Assembly (NCBI GenBank): GCA_910584395.1
Contig: CAJUAS010000002.1
Location: 1 to 64,000, forward strand
Direction of reading: 5' to 3'
From: an uncultured Oscillospiraceae bacterium
GTDB lineage: Bacteria; Bacillota; Clostridia; Oscillospirales; Oscillospiraceae
DNA: 64,000 nucleotides
Shown: piece after piece, positions 54,311 through 62,835 of the stretch
Numbering within the stretch: the stretch's first letter is position 1
Layout: every line of letters begins with the position of its first letter
Notes under the pieces: generated by a model
The model's input: only the letters and a program-made list of their open reading frames with translations
Databases searched by the model: none
Told to the model about the DNA's origin: nothing
Made by a program: the position numbers and the translations under genes

Positions 54311-54565
54311 TCAAATGTCCAGATAGGCTTGCAACAAGACCTGCAGCAGCTCATCGCGGTCCAGCTTTCGGATGAGGGCGCGGGCGTTGTTGTAGTTGGT
54401 AATGTACGTGGGGTCTTCGGAGAGAATGTAGCCCACGATCTGGTTAATGGGGTTGTAGCCCTTTTCTTGGAGGGCGTCATACACCGTGGTAAGGGTCTGA
54501 CGAATCTCTTCTCCGGGGTCAGGCTGGAGGGAAAATTGTCTGGTGAAGCTCAAATCGTCGGACAT
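54311..54565 (-). CDS. ireB: IreB-family regulatory phosphoprotein (UPF0297)
   Basis: An 84-residue protein. [43 protein letters not shown] and the [15 protein letters not shown] end are UPF0297 hallmarks. In Enterococcus, IreB is a phosphorylated regulator of cephalosporin tolerance downstream of IreK. The ATG at 54565 sits 8 bases after GGAGG; a GTG at 54574 would lie in the RBS. Usual partners (alaS, yqgF, DUF1292) are absent; here it follows pheT. Confidence 0.88.
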   Translation of the reverse strand: MSDDLSFTRQFSLQPDPGEEIRQTLTTVYDALQEKGYNPINQIVGYILSEDPTYITNYNNARALIRKLDRDELLQVLLQAYLDI

Positions 54566-54646
54566 CACACGCACCTCCTGTTCTCTGCGTCGTTATGGTA
54601 TATTCTACCTCATTTTTCTCCGTTTGTAAAGAGGATTCTGTGTGCC

Positions 54647-57046
54647 TTAACGGAGAATGGCCTCCAATTCTTTTTCCAGCAGCTCCAAGATTGCCCGCAC
54701 ATCGGCGTCCGCCTCTTCTGCGGTGAGGCTTCGGTCGTCGGCGCGCAGGGTGAGGTTGAAGGCCACCGACTTTTTCCCTTCGGGGATGGGCGCGCCGGTG
54801 TAGATGTCGAACAGGGTCACTTCCTTCAGCAGTCCCCGCGCCCCCCGGGCGATGCAGTCCTCCAGCGCGCCCACGGTGACGGCAAGGTCGCACACCACGG
54901 CGATGTCCCGGGTGACAGCGGGGAACTTGGGCAGGGGGGTATACACCGGGTCTGCTCCCTTGGCGTCCATGAGGGCGGCCAGAGACAGCTCGGCGGCGTA
55001 CAGCTCCGTGTCCACATCGTAGTTCTTGGCCACCAGCGGGTGGAGCTGGCCCAGCACGCCCAACACCTGTCCCCCGGCCCACACCGCGGCGCAGCGGCCG
55101 GGGTGGTAGGAGGGGTTCTCCGTGACCGCCACGAAGGAGATATTCTCACAGCGCAGCTCCTTCAAAATGGCTTCCACCGCTCCCTTGAGGGCAAAGAAGT
55201 CCATATCCTCACCGTAAGCGCCCAGCGTCAGGTACTTGCTCTCAATGGCCAGACCGTCCTTGCCGCCGGGGGTGTAGGTGCGGCCCACCTCGTAGAGCTT
55301 GGCGGACTTGTTGCGGAAGTTGTAGTTGCGGGTCAGGATCTCCAGCATGGAGGGCAGGGTGGTGGTCCGCATGATGGAGGTATCCTCCCCCAGAGGGTTG
55401 AGGATCTTAAAGGACTTGCGGCGCTGGGCGTCTTGGGGCCAGCGGATCTTGTCATAATAGGTGGGAGAGATAAAGGAATAGGTGATGATCTCGTCAAAGC
55501 CCAGCGCCCGGCAGGCCGCGCCCGACTGACGCTCCACCTGCTGCTCCGGGGAGTAGCCGCCCAGAGTGGTCTGCCCCCGCATGAGGGTGGTGGGGATGTT
55601 GTTGTAGCCGTAGAACCGGGCCACCTCCTCGGCCAGATCGGCCATGCGGCGCACGTCGCCCCGCCAAGAGGGGACGGTGACCTGATCGCCCTTCACCGCA
55701 AAGTCCAGCTTCTTCAAAATATCCACCATATCCGCCGCGGCCACGTCCGTGCCCAGCAGAGCGTTGATCTTGTCCGGCTCCAGCGTCAGCACGGTGGGCT
55801 GGGGGACAAAGTTGAGGATGTCGATGACCCCATCCACCACCTCGCCCGCGCCCAGCAGCTCCACTAACTCGCAGGCACGGTCCACAGCGGGCAGAGTGTT
55901 CATGGGGTCGAGGCCCTTTTCAAACTTGGCGGACGCCTCCGTCCGCATCCCCAGCGCCAGCGCGCCCTTGCGAATGGTCGTGCCGTCAAAACAGGCGGAC
56001 TCAAAGACCACGTCGGCGGTGTCGTCCACGATCTCGGAGTTTTCCCCGCCCATGATGCCCGCCAGACCCACCGCCCGGCTCTCGTCGGCGATGACCAGAT
56101 GGCTTCCCGTCAGGGTATGCTCCTTGCTGTCCAGCGTGGTGAGCTTCTCCCCTTCCTCCGCCCGGCGGACAATGATCTTACCGCCCTTCACGTAGCGGTA
56201 GTCAAAGGCGTGCATGGGCTGGCCGTACTCCAGCATGACGTAGTTGGTAATGTCCACGATGTTGTTGATGGGCCGCACCCCCATGGCCCGCAGGCGCTGG
56301 CGCATCCAAAGGGGGGAGGGGGCGATCTTCACGTTGCGCACCATCCGGGCGGTGTAACGGGGCACCAAATCGGCGGCAGGGGTCTCCACGTCCAGCAGCT
56401 CCGCCAGATTCCCGTCCGCCCCGCCCTTCACCACAGGGGTGTGGAGCTTCAATGGCGCACCAAAGGTGGCGGAGGCCTCCCGGGCCAGCCCAATGACGGA
56501 CAGGCAGTCGGGGCGGTTGGGGGTGATCTCAAACTCCACCACTTGGTCGTGGAAGGAGATCGCCTCCCGAATGTCCGCGCCGGGGGTCAGCTTGCCCGCC
56601 AGCTCCGGGTCGCGGCTCAGCACAAAGATGCCGTCCTCGATGGCGTAGGGGAAGTCGTGGATGGTCAGGCCCAGCTCCTTGAGGGAGCAGAGCATTCCGT
56701 TGCTCTCCACCCCGCGGAGCTTGCCGGCGGTGATGTGTACCCCGCCGGGGAGGGTGGAATCGTCCAGCGCGGCGGGGACAAAGTCCCCCTCGCAGAGGTT
56801 CTGCGCCCCGGTGACGATCTGGATGGGATCTCCCGCCCCTACGTCCACCTGACAGATCCACATATGGTCGCTGTCCGGGTGGCGTTCCAGAGACTTGACC
56901 TGTCCCACCACCACGTTTTTGATCTCCTCGCCCTCCGTCGCCGTGGTCTCCACCTTCGAGCCGGAGAGGGTCATGGCCTCGGCAAATTCTTTTTGGTCGG
57001 CGGTGACGTTTACAAATTCATTGAGCCATTCACGGGAAAGATTCAT
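54647..57046 (-). CDS. pheT: Phenylalanine-tRNA ligase beta subunit
   Basis: A 799-residue beta subunit of the alpha2-beta2 enzyme. It begins MNLSREWLNEFV, has the EMAP-like tRNA-binding domain (VGQVKSLERHPDSDHMWICQ, about 40-55), B3/B4 editing region, B5 and the C-terminal ferredoxin-fold anticodon-binding domain (FPAVTRDIAVVCD). Start at 57046 after GGAGG rather than the upstream TTG. Confidence 0.93.
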   Translation of the reverse strand: MNLSREWLNEFVNVTADQKEFAEAMTLSGSKVETTATEGEEIKNVVVGQVKSLERHPDSDHMWICQVDVGAGDPIQIVTGAQNLCEGDFVPAALDDSTLPGGVHITAGKLRGVESNGMLCSLKELGLTIHDFPYAIEDGIFVLSRDPELAGKLTPGADIREAISFHDQVVEFEITPNRPDCLSVIGLAREASATFGAPLKLHTPVVKGGADGNLAELLDVETPAADLVPRYTARMVRNVKIAPSPLWMRQRLRAMGVRPINNIVDITNYVMLEYGQPMHAFDYRYVKGGKIIVRRAEEGEKLTTLDSKEHTLTGSHLVIADESRAVGLAGIMGGENSEIVDDTADVVFESACFDGTTIRKGALALGMRTEASAKFEKGLDPMNTLPAVDRACELVELLGAGEVVDGVIDILNFVPQPTVLTLEPDKINALLGTDVAAADMVDILKKLDFAVKGDQVTVPSWRGDVRRMADLAEEVARFYGYNNIPTTLMRGQTTLGGYSPEQQVERQSGAACRALGFDEIITYSFISPTYYDKIRWPQDAQRRKSFKILNPLGEDTSIMRTTTLPSMLEILTRNYNFRNKSAKLYEVGRTYTPGGKDGLAIESKYLTLGAYGEDMDFFALKGAVEAILKELRCENISFVAVTENPSYHPGRCAAVWAGGQVLGVLGQLHPLVAKNYDVDTELYAAELSLAALMDAKGADPVYTPLPKFPAVTRDIAVVCDLAVTVGALEDCIARGARGLLKEVTLFDIYTGAPIPEGKKSVAFNLTLRADDRSLTAEEADADVRAILELLEKELEAILR

Positions 57047-57064
57047 GCTGCACAACCTCCTTTC

Positions 57065-58090
57065 TTAAAACTGTTCCAGAAAACGCACGTCGTTTTCAAA
57101 AATGAGCCGCAGGTCGGCGATCTTAAAGCGGCGCATGGCGGTGCGCTCCAAGCCCATGCCGAAGGCCCAGCCCGACCACTCATTGGGGTCGATGCCCGAC
57201 ATTTCCAGCACGCGGGGGTGGATCATCCCCGCGCCCAGCAGCTCGATCCAGCCCTCCCCCTTGCAGGTGGGGCAGCCCGCGCCGCCGCACTTGTGGCACT
57301 GCACGTCCATCTCGCAGGACGGCTCGGTGAAGGGGAAGTGATGGGGACGGAAGCGGGTGACCGTGCCCTTGCCGAAGAGTTCCTCGGCCAGCAGGTTCAG
57401 CGTACCCTTCAGATCCGCCATGGTGACGTTCTTGTCGATGACCATGCCCTCCACCTGATGGAACATGGGGGAGTGGGTGGCGTCCACCTCGTCCTTGCGG
57501 TAGACGCGGCCGGGGGCGATGATGCGGATGGGCAGCTCCATGGTCTCCATGGCCCGCACCTGCATGGGGGAGGTCTGGGAGCGGAGCATCACCCGGCTGC
57601 CCTCGTCAAAGTAGAAGGTGTCCGACCAGTCCCGGGAGGGGTGGCCCTCCTCGGCGTTGAGCTTGTCAAAGTTATAGGAGGCCAGCTCGATCTCCGGCCC
57701 GTCCAAAACGGTGAAGCCCATACCCACAAAGATGTCCTTGATCTCGTCGAGGGCCATATACATGGGGTGCTTGTGGCCCAGTTGGGGGGTCTTGCCGGGA
57801 ATGGTCACGTCCACCGTCTCCGCCTTGAGCTTCAGGCTCAGCGCGGCCTCCGCCAGCTTTTCCGACGCCGCGTCCACAGCGGCCTCCACCGCAGCGCGCA
57901 CCTCGTTGGCCAGCGCGCCCATAGCGGGGCGTTCCTCGGCGGTGAGCTTGCCCATCTGCTTCAAAACGGCGGTCAGCTCCCCCTTTTTGCCCAGATATTT
58001 GACCCGCAGCTCGTCTAAAGCGGCGGCGTCCTTGACGCTTTCCAGCGCGGCAAGGGCCTCGGTGCGGATCTTTGCTAACTGTTCTTTCAT
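57065..58090 (-). CDS. pheS: Phenylalanine-tRNA ligase alpha subunit
   Basis: A 341-residue catalytic alpha subunit with the class II motifs: motif 2 around VMLRSQTSPMQVRAME and FHQVEGMVIDKNVTM, motif 3 GMGLERTAMRRF, and the FPFTEPSCEMDVQC block. Its N-terminal coiled coil runs from residue 1 to about 90. ATG at 58090 after AGGAAGT. Expression is set by the upstream T-box. Confidence 0.94.
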   Translation of the reverse strand: MKEQLAKIRTEALAALESVKDAAALDELRVKYLGKKGELTAVLKQMGKLTAEERPAMGALANEVRAAVEAAVDAASEKLAEAALSLKLKAETVDVTIPGKTPQLGHKHPMYMALDEIKDIFVGMGFTVLDGPEIELASYNFDKLNAEEGHPSRDWSDTFYFDEGSRVMLRSQTSPMQVRAMETMELPIRIIAPGRVYRKDEVDATHSPMFHQVEGMVIDKNVTMADLKGTLNLLAEELFGKGTVTRFRPHHFPFTEPSCEMDVQCHKCGGAGCPTCKGEGWIELLGAGMIHPRVLEMSGIDPNEWSGWAFGMGLERTAMRRFKIADLRLIFENDVRFLEQF

Positions 58091-58124
58091 CGTCTCTACT
58101 TCCTTTCCATTCAAACAAAAAACC

Positions 58125-58350
58125 TTTCATCCCACACACAGGGACGAAAGGCCGATTCCTTCCGCGGTACCACCCACGTTCGCGTCGGTCAGACGCGCGC
58201 TCAAAAGCCGGTAACGGCGGCTGTCCGTCCGTGTCTCCACGGCCGCTCCGGGGCGAACCAAGCGTTTCCTCCGCCGCCCCGCTTTCAGCCTGTGGCTGGG
58301 GCTCTCTTTGGACGGCATCCGCGCTATTTTCCCCTTCAACGCATTTCAAC
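58125..58350 (-). promoter_or_regulatory. Phenylalanine T-box riboswitch leader of pheST
   Basis: Reading the minus strand, a structured leader with stems GGGG / CCCC and GCG / CGC holds a specifier loop TTGGTTCG with UUC (Phe) at 58257-58255. Further down is the T-box GTGGGTGGTACCGCGG (58177-58162), then the terminator CCTTTCGTCCC / GGGATGAAAGG with TTTTTT (58153-58125). Uncharged tRNA-Phe should favour pheST read-through. The specifier lacks the common preceding GAA, so the codon position is a best reading. Confidence 0.85.
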
Positions 58351-58357
58351 GGGAGTT

Positions 58358-58386
58358 ATTTTACCACACTCTTTTGGAAAAGGCAA
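58358..58386 (-). promoter_or_regulatory. Promoter of the pheST T-box transcript
   Basis: Minus strand: TTGCCT (58386-58381), 17-base spacer, TAAAAT (58363-58358). Confidence 0.65.
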
Positions 58387-58393
58387 GAATTTT

Positions 58394-58423
58394 CTTGATA
58401 AACCCGGGAGAGTGGTATATAAT
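58394..58423 (+). promoter_or_regulatory. Promoter of purA
   Basis: TTGATA (58394-58399), 18-base spacer, TATAAT (58418-58423). It lies back-to-back with the pheST promoter, 7 bases between the two -35 boxes. Confidence 0.75.
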
Positions 58424-58435
58424 GTATGTCGCGTG

Positions 58436-58492
58436 TTGAGCCTGTGAAAAGGCAGACCCGGAGCACGGGCTGCGAATCCGCAGGCTCGGAGG
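58436..58492 (+). promoter_or_regulatory. Structured 5' leader of purA, possible RBS-sequestering element
   Basis: The purA leader (58424-58499) can fold with an outer stem GAGCCTG (58438-58444) / CAGGCTC (58481-58487), extendable by two U-G pairs onto the first bases of the GGAGG RBS (58488-58492). Inside is a second hairpin GCAG-A-CCCG / CGGG-CTGC (58452-58473). It is not a riboswitch class I recognise. Confidence 0.5.
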
Positions 58493-58499
58493 TAACACC

Positions 58500-59783
58500 A
58501 TGGTAAAAGCGATCGTTGGAGCAAACTGGGGCGACGAGGGCAAGGGAAAGATCACCGACCTGCTGGCGGAGACCTCGGACGTGGTCATCCGCTTTCAGGG
58601 GGGCGCCAACGCCGGCCACACCATCATCAATGATTACGGCCGTTTTGCCCTGCACATTCTCCCCTCCGGCATCTTTTACCCCCATGTGACCAACATCATC
58701 GGCAACGGCGTGGCGCTGGACGCGGCCAAGCTGGTCAAGGAGCTGGGCGATATCACCGCGCAGGGCATCCCCCAGCCCAACCTGATCATCTCGGAGCGGT
58801 GTCAGCTCCTCCTCCCCTACCATATCCTTCAGGACACCTACGAGGAGGAGCGGCTGGCGGGTCAGGCCTTCGGCTCGACCAAGTCGGGCATCGCCCCCTT
58901 CTATTCGGACAAATACGCCAAGATCGGCGTTCAGGTGTGCGACCTCTTTGACGAGCCCCGGCTGCGCCAAAAGCTCACCCACGCGCTGGAGATCAAAAAT
59001 GTTCTCTTTGAACACCTCTACCACAAGCCCGCCCTCAAGGTGGAGGAGCTGCTAAGCGAACTGCTGGCCGCGCGGGAGCTGATCCGCCCCTATGTGGGCG
59101 ACGCGGTGGGCTTTGTCCACAACGCCCTCAAAGAAAACAAGACCATTTTGCTGGAGGGTCAGCTTGGGGCGATGAAAGACCCCGATCTGGGCATTGTGCC
59201 CATGACCACCTCCTCCCACACGCTGGCCGGGTTCGGCTGTGTGGGTGCGGCGGTGCCGCCCACCGCCATAGAGGAGGTCATCTGCGTCACCAAGGCGTAC
59301 TCCTCCTGCGTCGGCTCGCAAACCGAGCCTTTTGTCAGCGAGGTCACCGGCGAGGCCGGGGACGAGCTGCGCCGCCGGGGCGGCGACAAGGGCGAGTTCG
59401 GCGCGACCACCGGCCGTCCCCGCCGGGTGGGCTGGTTCGACTGCGTGGCCACCAAATACGGCTGCATGGTTCAAGGGGCGACCAACGTGGCCCTCACCTG
59501 TCTGGACGTGCTGGGCTATCTGGACGAGATCCCCGTCTGCGTGGGCTATGAGATCGACGGCAAGGTCACCGACGTATTCCCCACCACCCCCAAGCTGGTG
59601 AAGGCCAAGCCCGTGTTCGAGATGCTCCCCGGCTGGAAGTGCGACATTCGCGGCGAAACGGACTATGCCAAGCTGCCCCGTGAGGCCCGGAATTACGTGG
59701 ACTTTTTGGAACGCCACATCGGCCACCCCATCGGCATCGTCTCCACCGGCCCGCGGCGCACCGACAACGCCGTGCGGAAGTAA
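58500..59783 (+). CDS. purA: Adenylosuccinate synthase
   Basis: A 427-residue GTP-dependent enzyme that joins IMP and aspartate, first step of AMP synthesis. Signatures: GANWGDEGKGKITD (7-20) at the phosphate loop, FQGGANAGHTI, and later GQLGAMKDPDLG and GATTGRPRRVGWFD. Full length, with no frameshift. GGAGG precedes the ATG. Confidence 0.96.
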   Translation: MVKAIVGANWGDEGKGKITDLLAETSDVVIRFQGGANAGHTIINDYGRFALHILPSGIFYPHVTNIIGNGVALDAAKLVKELGDITAQGIPQPNLIISERCQLLLPYHILQDTYEEERLAGQAFGSTKSGIAPFYSDKYAKIGVQVCDLFDEPRLRQKLTHALEIKNVLFEHLYHKPALKVEELLSELLAARELIRPYVGDAVGFVHNALKENKTILLEGQLGAMKDPDLGIVPMTTSSHTLAGFGCVGAAVPPTAIEEVICVTKAYSSCVGSQTEPFVSEVTGEAGDELRRRGGDKGEFGATTGRPRRVGWFDCVATKYGCMVQGATNVALTCLDVLGYLDEIPVCVGYEIDGKVTDVFPTTPKLVKAKPVFEMLPGWKCDIRGETDYAKLPREARNYVDFLERHIGHPIGIVSTGPRRTDNAVRK

Positions 59784-59800
59784 GCCTTTTCTAAATGAGG

Positions 59801-59837
59801 AAAGAGGTCTGGTCACTTTTATGACCAGACCTCTTTT
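59801..59837 (+). terminator. Terminator of purA
   Basis: A perfect 15-bp stem (59801-59815 with 59822-59836), 6-base loop and T-run, usable in both directions. Confidence 0.92.
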
Positions 59838-59863
59838 TGCCAAAGCCGGCGGCAGGAGCTTGG

Positions 59864-60271
59864 TTACTCCATGGCGCGCTTGGCGTCCCGGGCCACGGCG
59901 CGGGCGCCGTTGCCTAAATCGTCCAAGGTGTCCTTGATCCCGTCGCCCATGCGCTCCAGCGCGCTGTTGCCTGCGCGGCCTGCGTCATAGGACGTACCTA
60001 TGCGGGCGTTTTCGTCGCCCACGGGCGCACCGCTCACGTTGTTGCCGCCGTTGGCGGCATCCGTGTTGGTCTCGCCGCTGCCCACATCGCCGCCGAGTAC
60101 CTCATCCGTGGGATCAGGCGTGGCAGTCGGTTTGGCGGTCGGTGTGGTCTGGGTGGTGGGATGCGTCGTCGTGCCGGGCGTGATGTCCTCGCCGGTCTTG
60201 TCGCCGGCGCAGCCCGCCAGCGGCAGGCACAGCGCCGCAGTCAGGCAGAGACCGATCCATGTCTTTTTCAT
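59864..60271 (-). CDS. Small Thr/Pro-rich lipoprotein of unknown function
   Basis: A 135-residue lipoprotein: signal (MKKTWIGLCLTAALCLPLAGC) with the lipidated Cys at residue 21, a Thr/Pro/Gly/Asn-rich low-complexity stretch (about 28-85), and a short charged C-terminus (DGIKDTLDDLGNGARAVARD). ATG at 60271 after GGGGAGGAAAG. I do not recognise a family. Confidence 0.75.
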   Translation of the reverse strand: MKKTWIGLCLTAALCLPLAGCAGDKTGEDITPGTTTHPTTQTTPTAKPTATPDPTDEVLGGDVGSGETNTDAANGGNNVSGAPVGDENARIGTSYDAGRAGNSALERMGDGIKDTLDDLGNGARAVARDAKRAME

Positions 60272-60378
60272 TTTCTTTCCTCCCCTGCGCGGTGTTCTCA
60301 CCGCACTGAAAGTAGTATTTCTGCCCCGTCGGCAAATCAAACAAGGGAAATTTCGGCTTGCAAATGAAAAAATTTTTC

Positions 60379-60407
60379 TTGCGCTTTTTGTCCTCCTATG
60401 CTATGAT
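60379..60407 (+). promoter_or_regulatory. Promoter of the Fur/PerR-type gene
   Basis: TTGCGC (60379-60384), 17-base spacer, TATGAT (60402-60407). The AT-rich stretch after it (60411-60436) holds imperfect AATAA/TTATT repeats. Confidence 0.6.
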
Positions 60408-60451
60408 AGCAATATAATAAAAAGAATTATTCCTATTAAGGAGGCTCAGCT

Positions 60452-60838
60452 ATGGCAGCTACACGGTATTCCCGCCAACGGGAGTTGATCTATCAAAGCG
60501 TCTGTGCCAGCCGGGAACACCCCACGGCGGAGATGGTATACGCCATGCTGAAGCCGGAGCATCCGTGCTTGAGCCTTGGGACGGTCTACCGCAACCTCCA
60601 CCTGCTGGCCGACGAGGGCAAGCTCATTCGGATGCCCTTCCCGGTGGAGCGGTTTGACGGCGACCTCCACGACCACGGGCATTTTTGCTGTAAGCACTGC
60701 GGGAGGGTCATGGATGTGGAGCTGCCCTATGACGGCGCGCTGGACACGGCCGCCCAAGAGCAGCTTCGCGGCACTGTGACCCACCACACCGTCGTCTTTT
60801 ACGGCGCGTGCAGCCACTGCGCCGAAGAGGCCGGCTAA
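60452..60838 (+). CDS. Fur-family regulator, PerR-like
   Basis: A 128-residue metalloregulator. N-terminal winged helix (REHPTAEMVYAMLKPEHP; LSLGTVYRNLHLLADEGKL), metal-site residues in DGDLHDHGHFCCKHCG, and a structural zinc CxxC...CxxC (CKHC and CSHC). Placement before rubrerythrin favours a peroxide-sensing PerR role over Fur iron control. Confidence 0.85.
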   Translation: MAATRYSRQRELIYQSVCASREHPTAEMVYAMLKPEHPCLSLGTVYRNLHLLADEGKLIRMPFPVERFDGDLHDHGHFCCKHCGRVMDVELPYDGALDTAAQEQLRGTVTHHTVVFYGACSHCAEEAG

Positions 60839-60851
60839 ATGAGGATTTCTC

Positions 60852-60864
60852 CACATTGAATGTG
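60852..60864. repeat. Inverted repeat between the PerR-like gene and rubrerythrin
   Basis: CACATT-G-AATGTG (60852-60864), a perfect 6-1-6 palindrome 38 bases before rbr. It could be the operator for the PerR-like protein, but it does not match the Bacillus PerR box. Confidence 0.45.
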
Positions 60865-60902
60865 AAGGAAGAAATAAAATACTTGAAAGGGGAACGATTT
60901 TT

Positions 60903-61439
60903 ATGGATCTGAAGGGCAGCAAGACCGAGGCCAACCTCTGGAAGGCGTTTGCCGGGGAGAGTCAGGCCCGCAACAAGTACACCTACTTTGCCAGCCGCGC
61001 CAAGAAGGAAGGCTTTGAGCAGATCGCCGCCATTTTCCAAGAGACGGCGGACAACGAAAAAGAGCACGCCAAAATGTGGTTCAAGGAGCTGGGTGGCATC
61101 GGCGACACCGCCGCCAACCTGACCGCCGCCGCGGCCGGGGAGAACGAGGAGTGGACCGCCATGTATAAGGAGATGGCGGAGACTGCCCGGGCCGAGGGCT
61201 TCGACCGCATCGCCGCCCTCTTTGACGGCGTGGCCGCCATTGAGAAGGAGCACGAGGAGCGTTATCTCGCCCTGCTGAAAAACCTGAAGGAGGATCTGGT
61301 GTTCCAGAAGCCCGACGGCGAGTACATTTGGGTGTGCCGCAACTGCGGCCACATCCATGTGGGCAAGTCCGCCCCTGAGGTCTGCCCCGTCTGCGCCCAT
61401 CCTCAGGCCTATTTTGAGCTGAAGAAGAGCAATTATTAA
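60903..61439 (+). CDS. rbr: Rubrerythrin
   Basis: A 178-residue oxidative-stress enzyme. Ferritin-like di-iron domain with E..H motifs ([32 protein letters not shown]) and a C-terminal rubredoxin-type Fe(Cys)4 (VCRNCGHIH ... CPVCAHP). It reduces H2O2 in anaerobes. RBS GAAAGGGGAACG, ATG at 60903. Confidence 0.95.
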   Translation: MDLKGSKTEANLWKAFAGESQARNKYTYFASRAKKEGFEQIAAIFQETADNEKEHAKMWFKELGGIGDTAANLTAAAAGENEEWTAMYKEMAETARAEGFDRIAALFDGVAAIEKEHEERYLALLKNLKEDLVFQKPDGEYIWVCRNCGHIHVGKSAPEVCPVCAHPQAYFELKKSNY

Positions 61440-61452
61440 GCAAGGATAAATG

Positions 61453-61495
61453 AAAAGGGCAAGACAGACCGTTTCGGTTTGTCTTGCCCTTTTTG
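61453..61495 (+). terminator. Terminator of rbr
   Basis: A 13-bp stem (61453-61465 with 61481-61493) with inner pairing and T-run. Confidence 0.88.
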
Positions 61496-61511
61496 TTCCC
61501 ATGATACAGAA

Positions 61512-61547
61512 ACACCCGCCGGAACGCAACAACGTTCCGGCGGGTGT
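61512..61547 (-). terminator. Terminator of the SPFH-RHH operon
   Basis: A perfect 15-bp stem (61512-61526 with 61533-61547), 6-base loop; downstream U-tract on the minus strand is weak. Confidence 0.7.
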
Positions 61548-61556
61548 GTGTTTTCG

Positions 61557-61754
61557 TCACGAAATGTCCAGCTCCGGGGGGACGTCCAGCTCTTTGGGGC
61601 GGGGCGAGCCGTTCTTCTTCCGCTGGCGGACGCATTCGGTGAGCAGATACTCGATCTGCCCGTTGATGGAGCGGAAGTCATCCTCGGCCCAAGCGGCGAT
61701 GGCGGCGTAAAGCTGCTCGGATACCCGGAGGGGGATCTGCTTCTTCTCCGCCAT
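61557..61754 (-). CDS. Ribbon-helix-helix (Arc-like) DNA-binding protein
   Basis: A 65-residue protein with the RHH layout: a short strand KQIPLRV (5-11), helix [16 protein letters not shown], a turn, and helix [20 protein letters not shown]. The C-terminus is acidic/proline-rich ([13 protein letters not shown]). It starts 3 bases after the SPFH gene. The tandem palindromes at the SPFH promoter are candidate binding sites. Confidence 0.85.
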   Translation of the reverse strand: MAEKKQIPLRVSEQLYAAIAAWAEDDFRSINGQIEYLLTECVRQRKKNGSPRPKELDVPPELDIS

Positions 61755-61757
61755 GGC

Positions 61758-62774
61758 TTAATAGAGGCTGCCAGAGTTGACCACCGGCTGGGCGTCCCGG
61801 TTGCCGCAGAGCACCACCAGCAGATTGCTCACCATGGCCGCCTTGCGCTCCTCGTCCAGCGTGACCACCTGATTCTCGCTGAGCCGCTCCAGCGCCATCT
61901 CCACCATGCCCACCGCGCCGTCTACGATCATCTTCCGCGCGTCGATGATGGCGCTGGCCTGCTGCCGCTGGAGCATAACGGAAGCGATCTCAGGCGCATA
62001 GGCCAGATAGGTGATGCGGGCCTCCACGATCTCCAGCCCCGCGTCGGCCACCTTGGTCTGGATCTCGCCCCGGATGCGCTCGGCTACCGTCTCGCTGGAG
62101 CCCCGGAGACTCCCCTCGTCCGCCTGACCGTCTCCGGTGGTGTCCACGTTGGGGGCAACGTCGTAGGGGTACATCCGCACGATGTTGCGAAGGGCGCTGT
62201 CGCACTGGAGGGACAGGTATTCCTTATAATTGTCCACGTTGAACACCGCCTTGGCGGTGTCGGTGACCCGCCAGATGACGGCAATGCCGATCTCCACCGG
62301 GTTGCCGAGGCAGTCGTTGATCTTCTGCCGGCCATTGTTCAGGGTCATGTTCTTGAGGGAGATCTTCTTGTCGCCGCCAAGGGAGATATTCGCCCCGGCC
62401 ACCAGACCCTCTGCGCCTACCACGATGCCGGAGGGCTTGGGAGTGGCGGTGTCCCCCGACTGGGCCAGCTTGGTGGAGGCGGCGGGATTGATGGCGGTGC
62501 AGAAGGGGTTCACCGCGTAAAAGCCCGCGCCCTTCAGCGTGCCGATGTAGTTGCCGAACAGGGTCAGCACCAGCGCCTCTTGGGGCTTTAAGACCTTCAA
62601 GCCGCACAGGGGCAGCCAAGCAAGGCTCAGCACCACGATGCACACCACTACCAGCGGTATCATGGCGTTGACGGCGGCGAAAATCACGCCCACGGTGGCG
62701 ATGATGTAAACAGCGATCACCGCCAGTAGCACCAGCATCCCGTGCTTTTTGTTCTGCAATATTTTCTCTGTCAT
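61758..62774 (-). CDS. SPFH/band-7 domain membrane protein
   Basis: A 338-residue protein with two N-terminal hydrophobic segments (about 12-33 and 38-57) and a band-7/SPFH domain (about 60-300; [69 protein letters not shown]), and a C-terminal helix. SPFH proteins scaffold membrane microdomains. GGAGG precedes the ATG. Two-gene operon with the RHH gene. Confidence 0.9.
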   Translation of the reverse strand: MTEKILQNKKHGMLVLLAVIAVYIIATVGVIFAAVNAMIPLVVVCIVVLSLAWLPLCGLKVLKPQEALVLTLFGNYIGTLKGAGFYAVNPFCTAINPAASTKLAQSGDTATPKPSGIVVGAEGLVAGANISLGGDKKISLKNMTLNNGRQKINDCLGNPVEIGIAVIWRVTDTAKAVFNVDNYKEYLSLQCDSALRNIVRMYPYDVAPNVDTTGDGQADEGSLRGSSETVAERIRGEIQTKVADAGLEIVEARITYLAYAPEIASVMLQRQQASAIIDARKMIVDGAVGMVEMALERLSENQVVTLDEERKAAMVSNLLVVLCGNRDAQPVVNSGSLY

Positions 62775-62796
62775 GGAAATTGCCTCCTTGCAATTT

Positions 62797-62815
62797 TGAT
62801 ATCAAGATGATATCA
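62797..62815 (-). promoter_or_regulatory. Tandem TGATATCA operator inside the SPFH promoter
   Basis: TGATATCA (62797-62804) and TGATATCA (62808-62815), each palindromic, are spaced 11 bp centre to centre, about one helical turn, as in RHH operators. They overlap the -10 box of the SPFH promoter (62812-62807). A third weaker copy follows at 62819. Confidence 0.65.
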
Positions 62816-62835
62816 CTATCATTTCTACTTGTCAA
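62807..62835 (-). promoter_or_regulatory. Promoter of the SPFH-RHH operon
   Basis: Minus strand: consensus TTGACA (62835-62830), 17-base spacer, TATCAT (62812-62807), 33 bases before the SPFH start. Confidence 0.75.

Noticed and set aside
56099..58018. A plus-strand frame of about 640 codons opposite pheT and pheS
   Set aside because: Same GC-driven antisense artefact; the sense strand encodes complete pheST.
60411..60436. AT-rich stretch after the Fur/PerR promoter as a PerR box
   Set aside because: Only short imperfect AATAA/TTATT pairs are present; it does not match TTATAAT-N-ATTATAA well enough.
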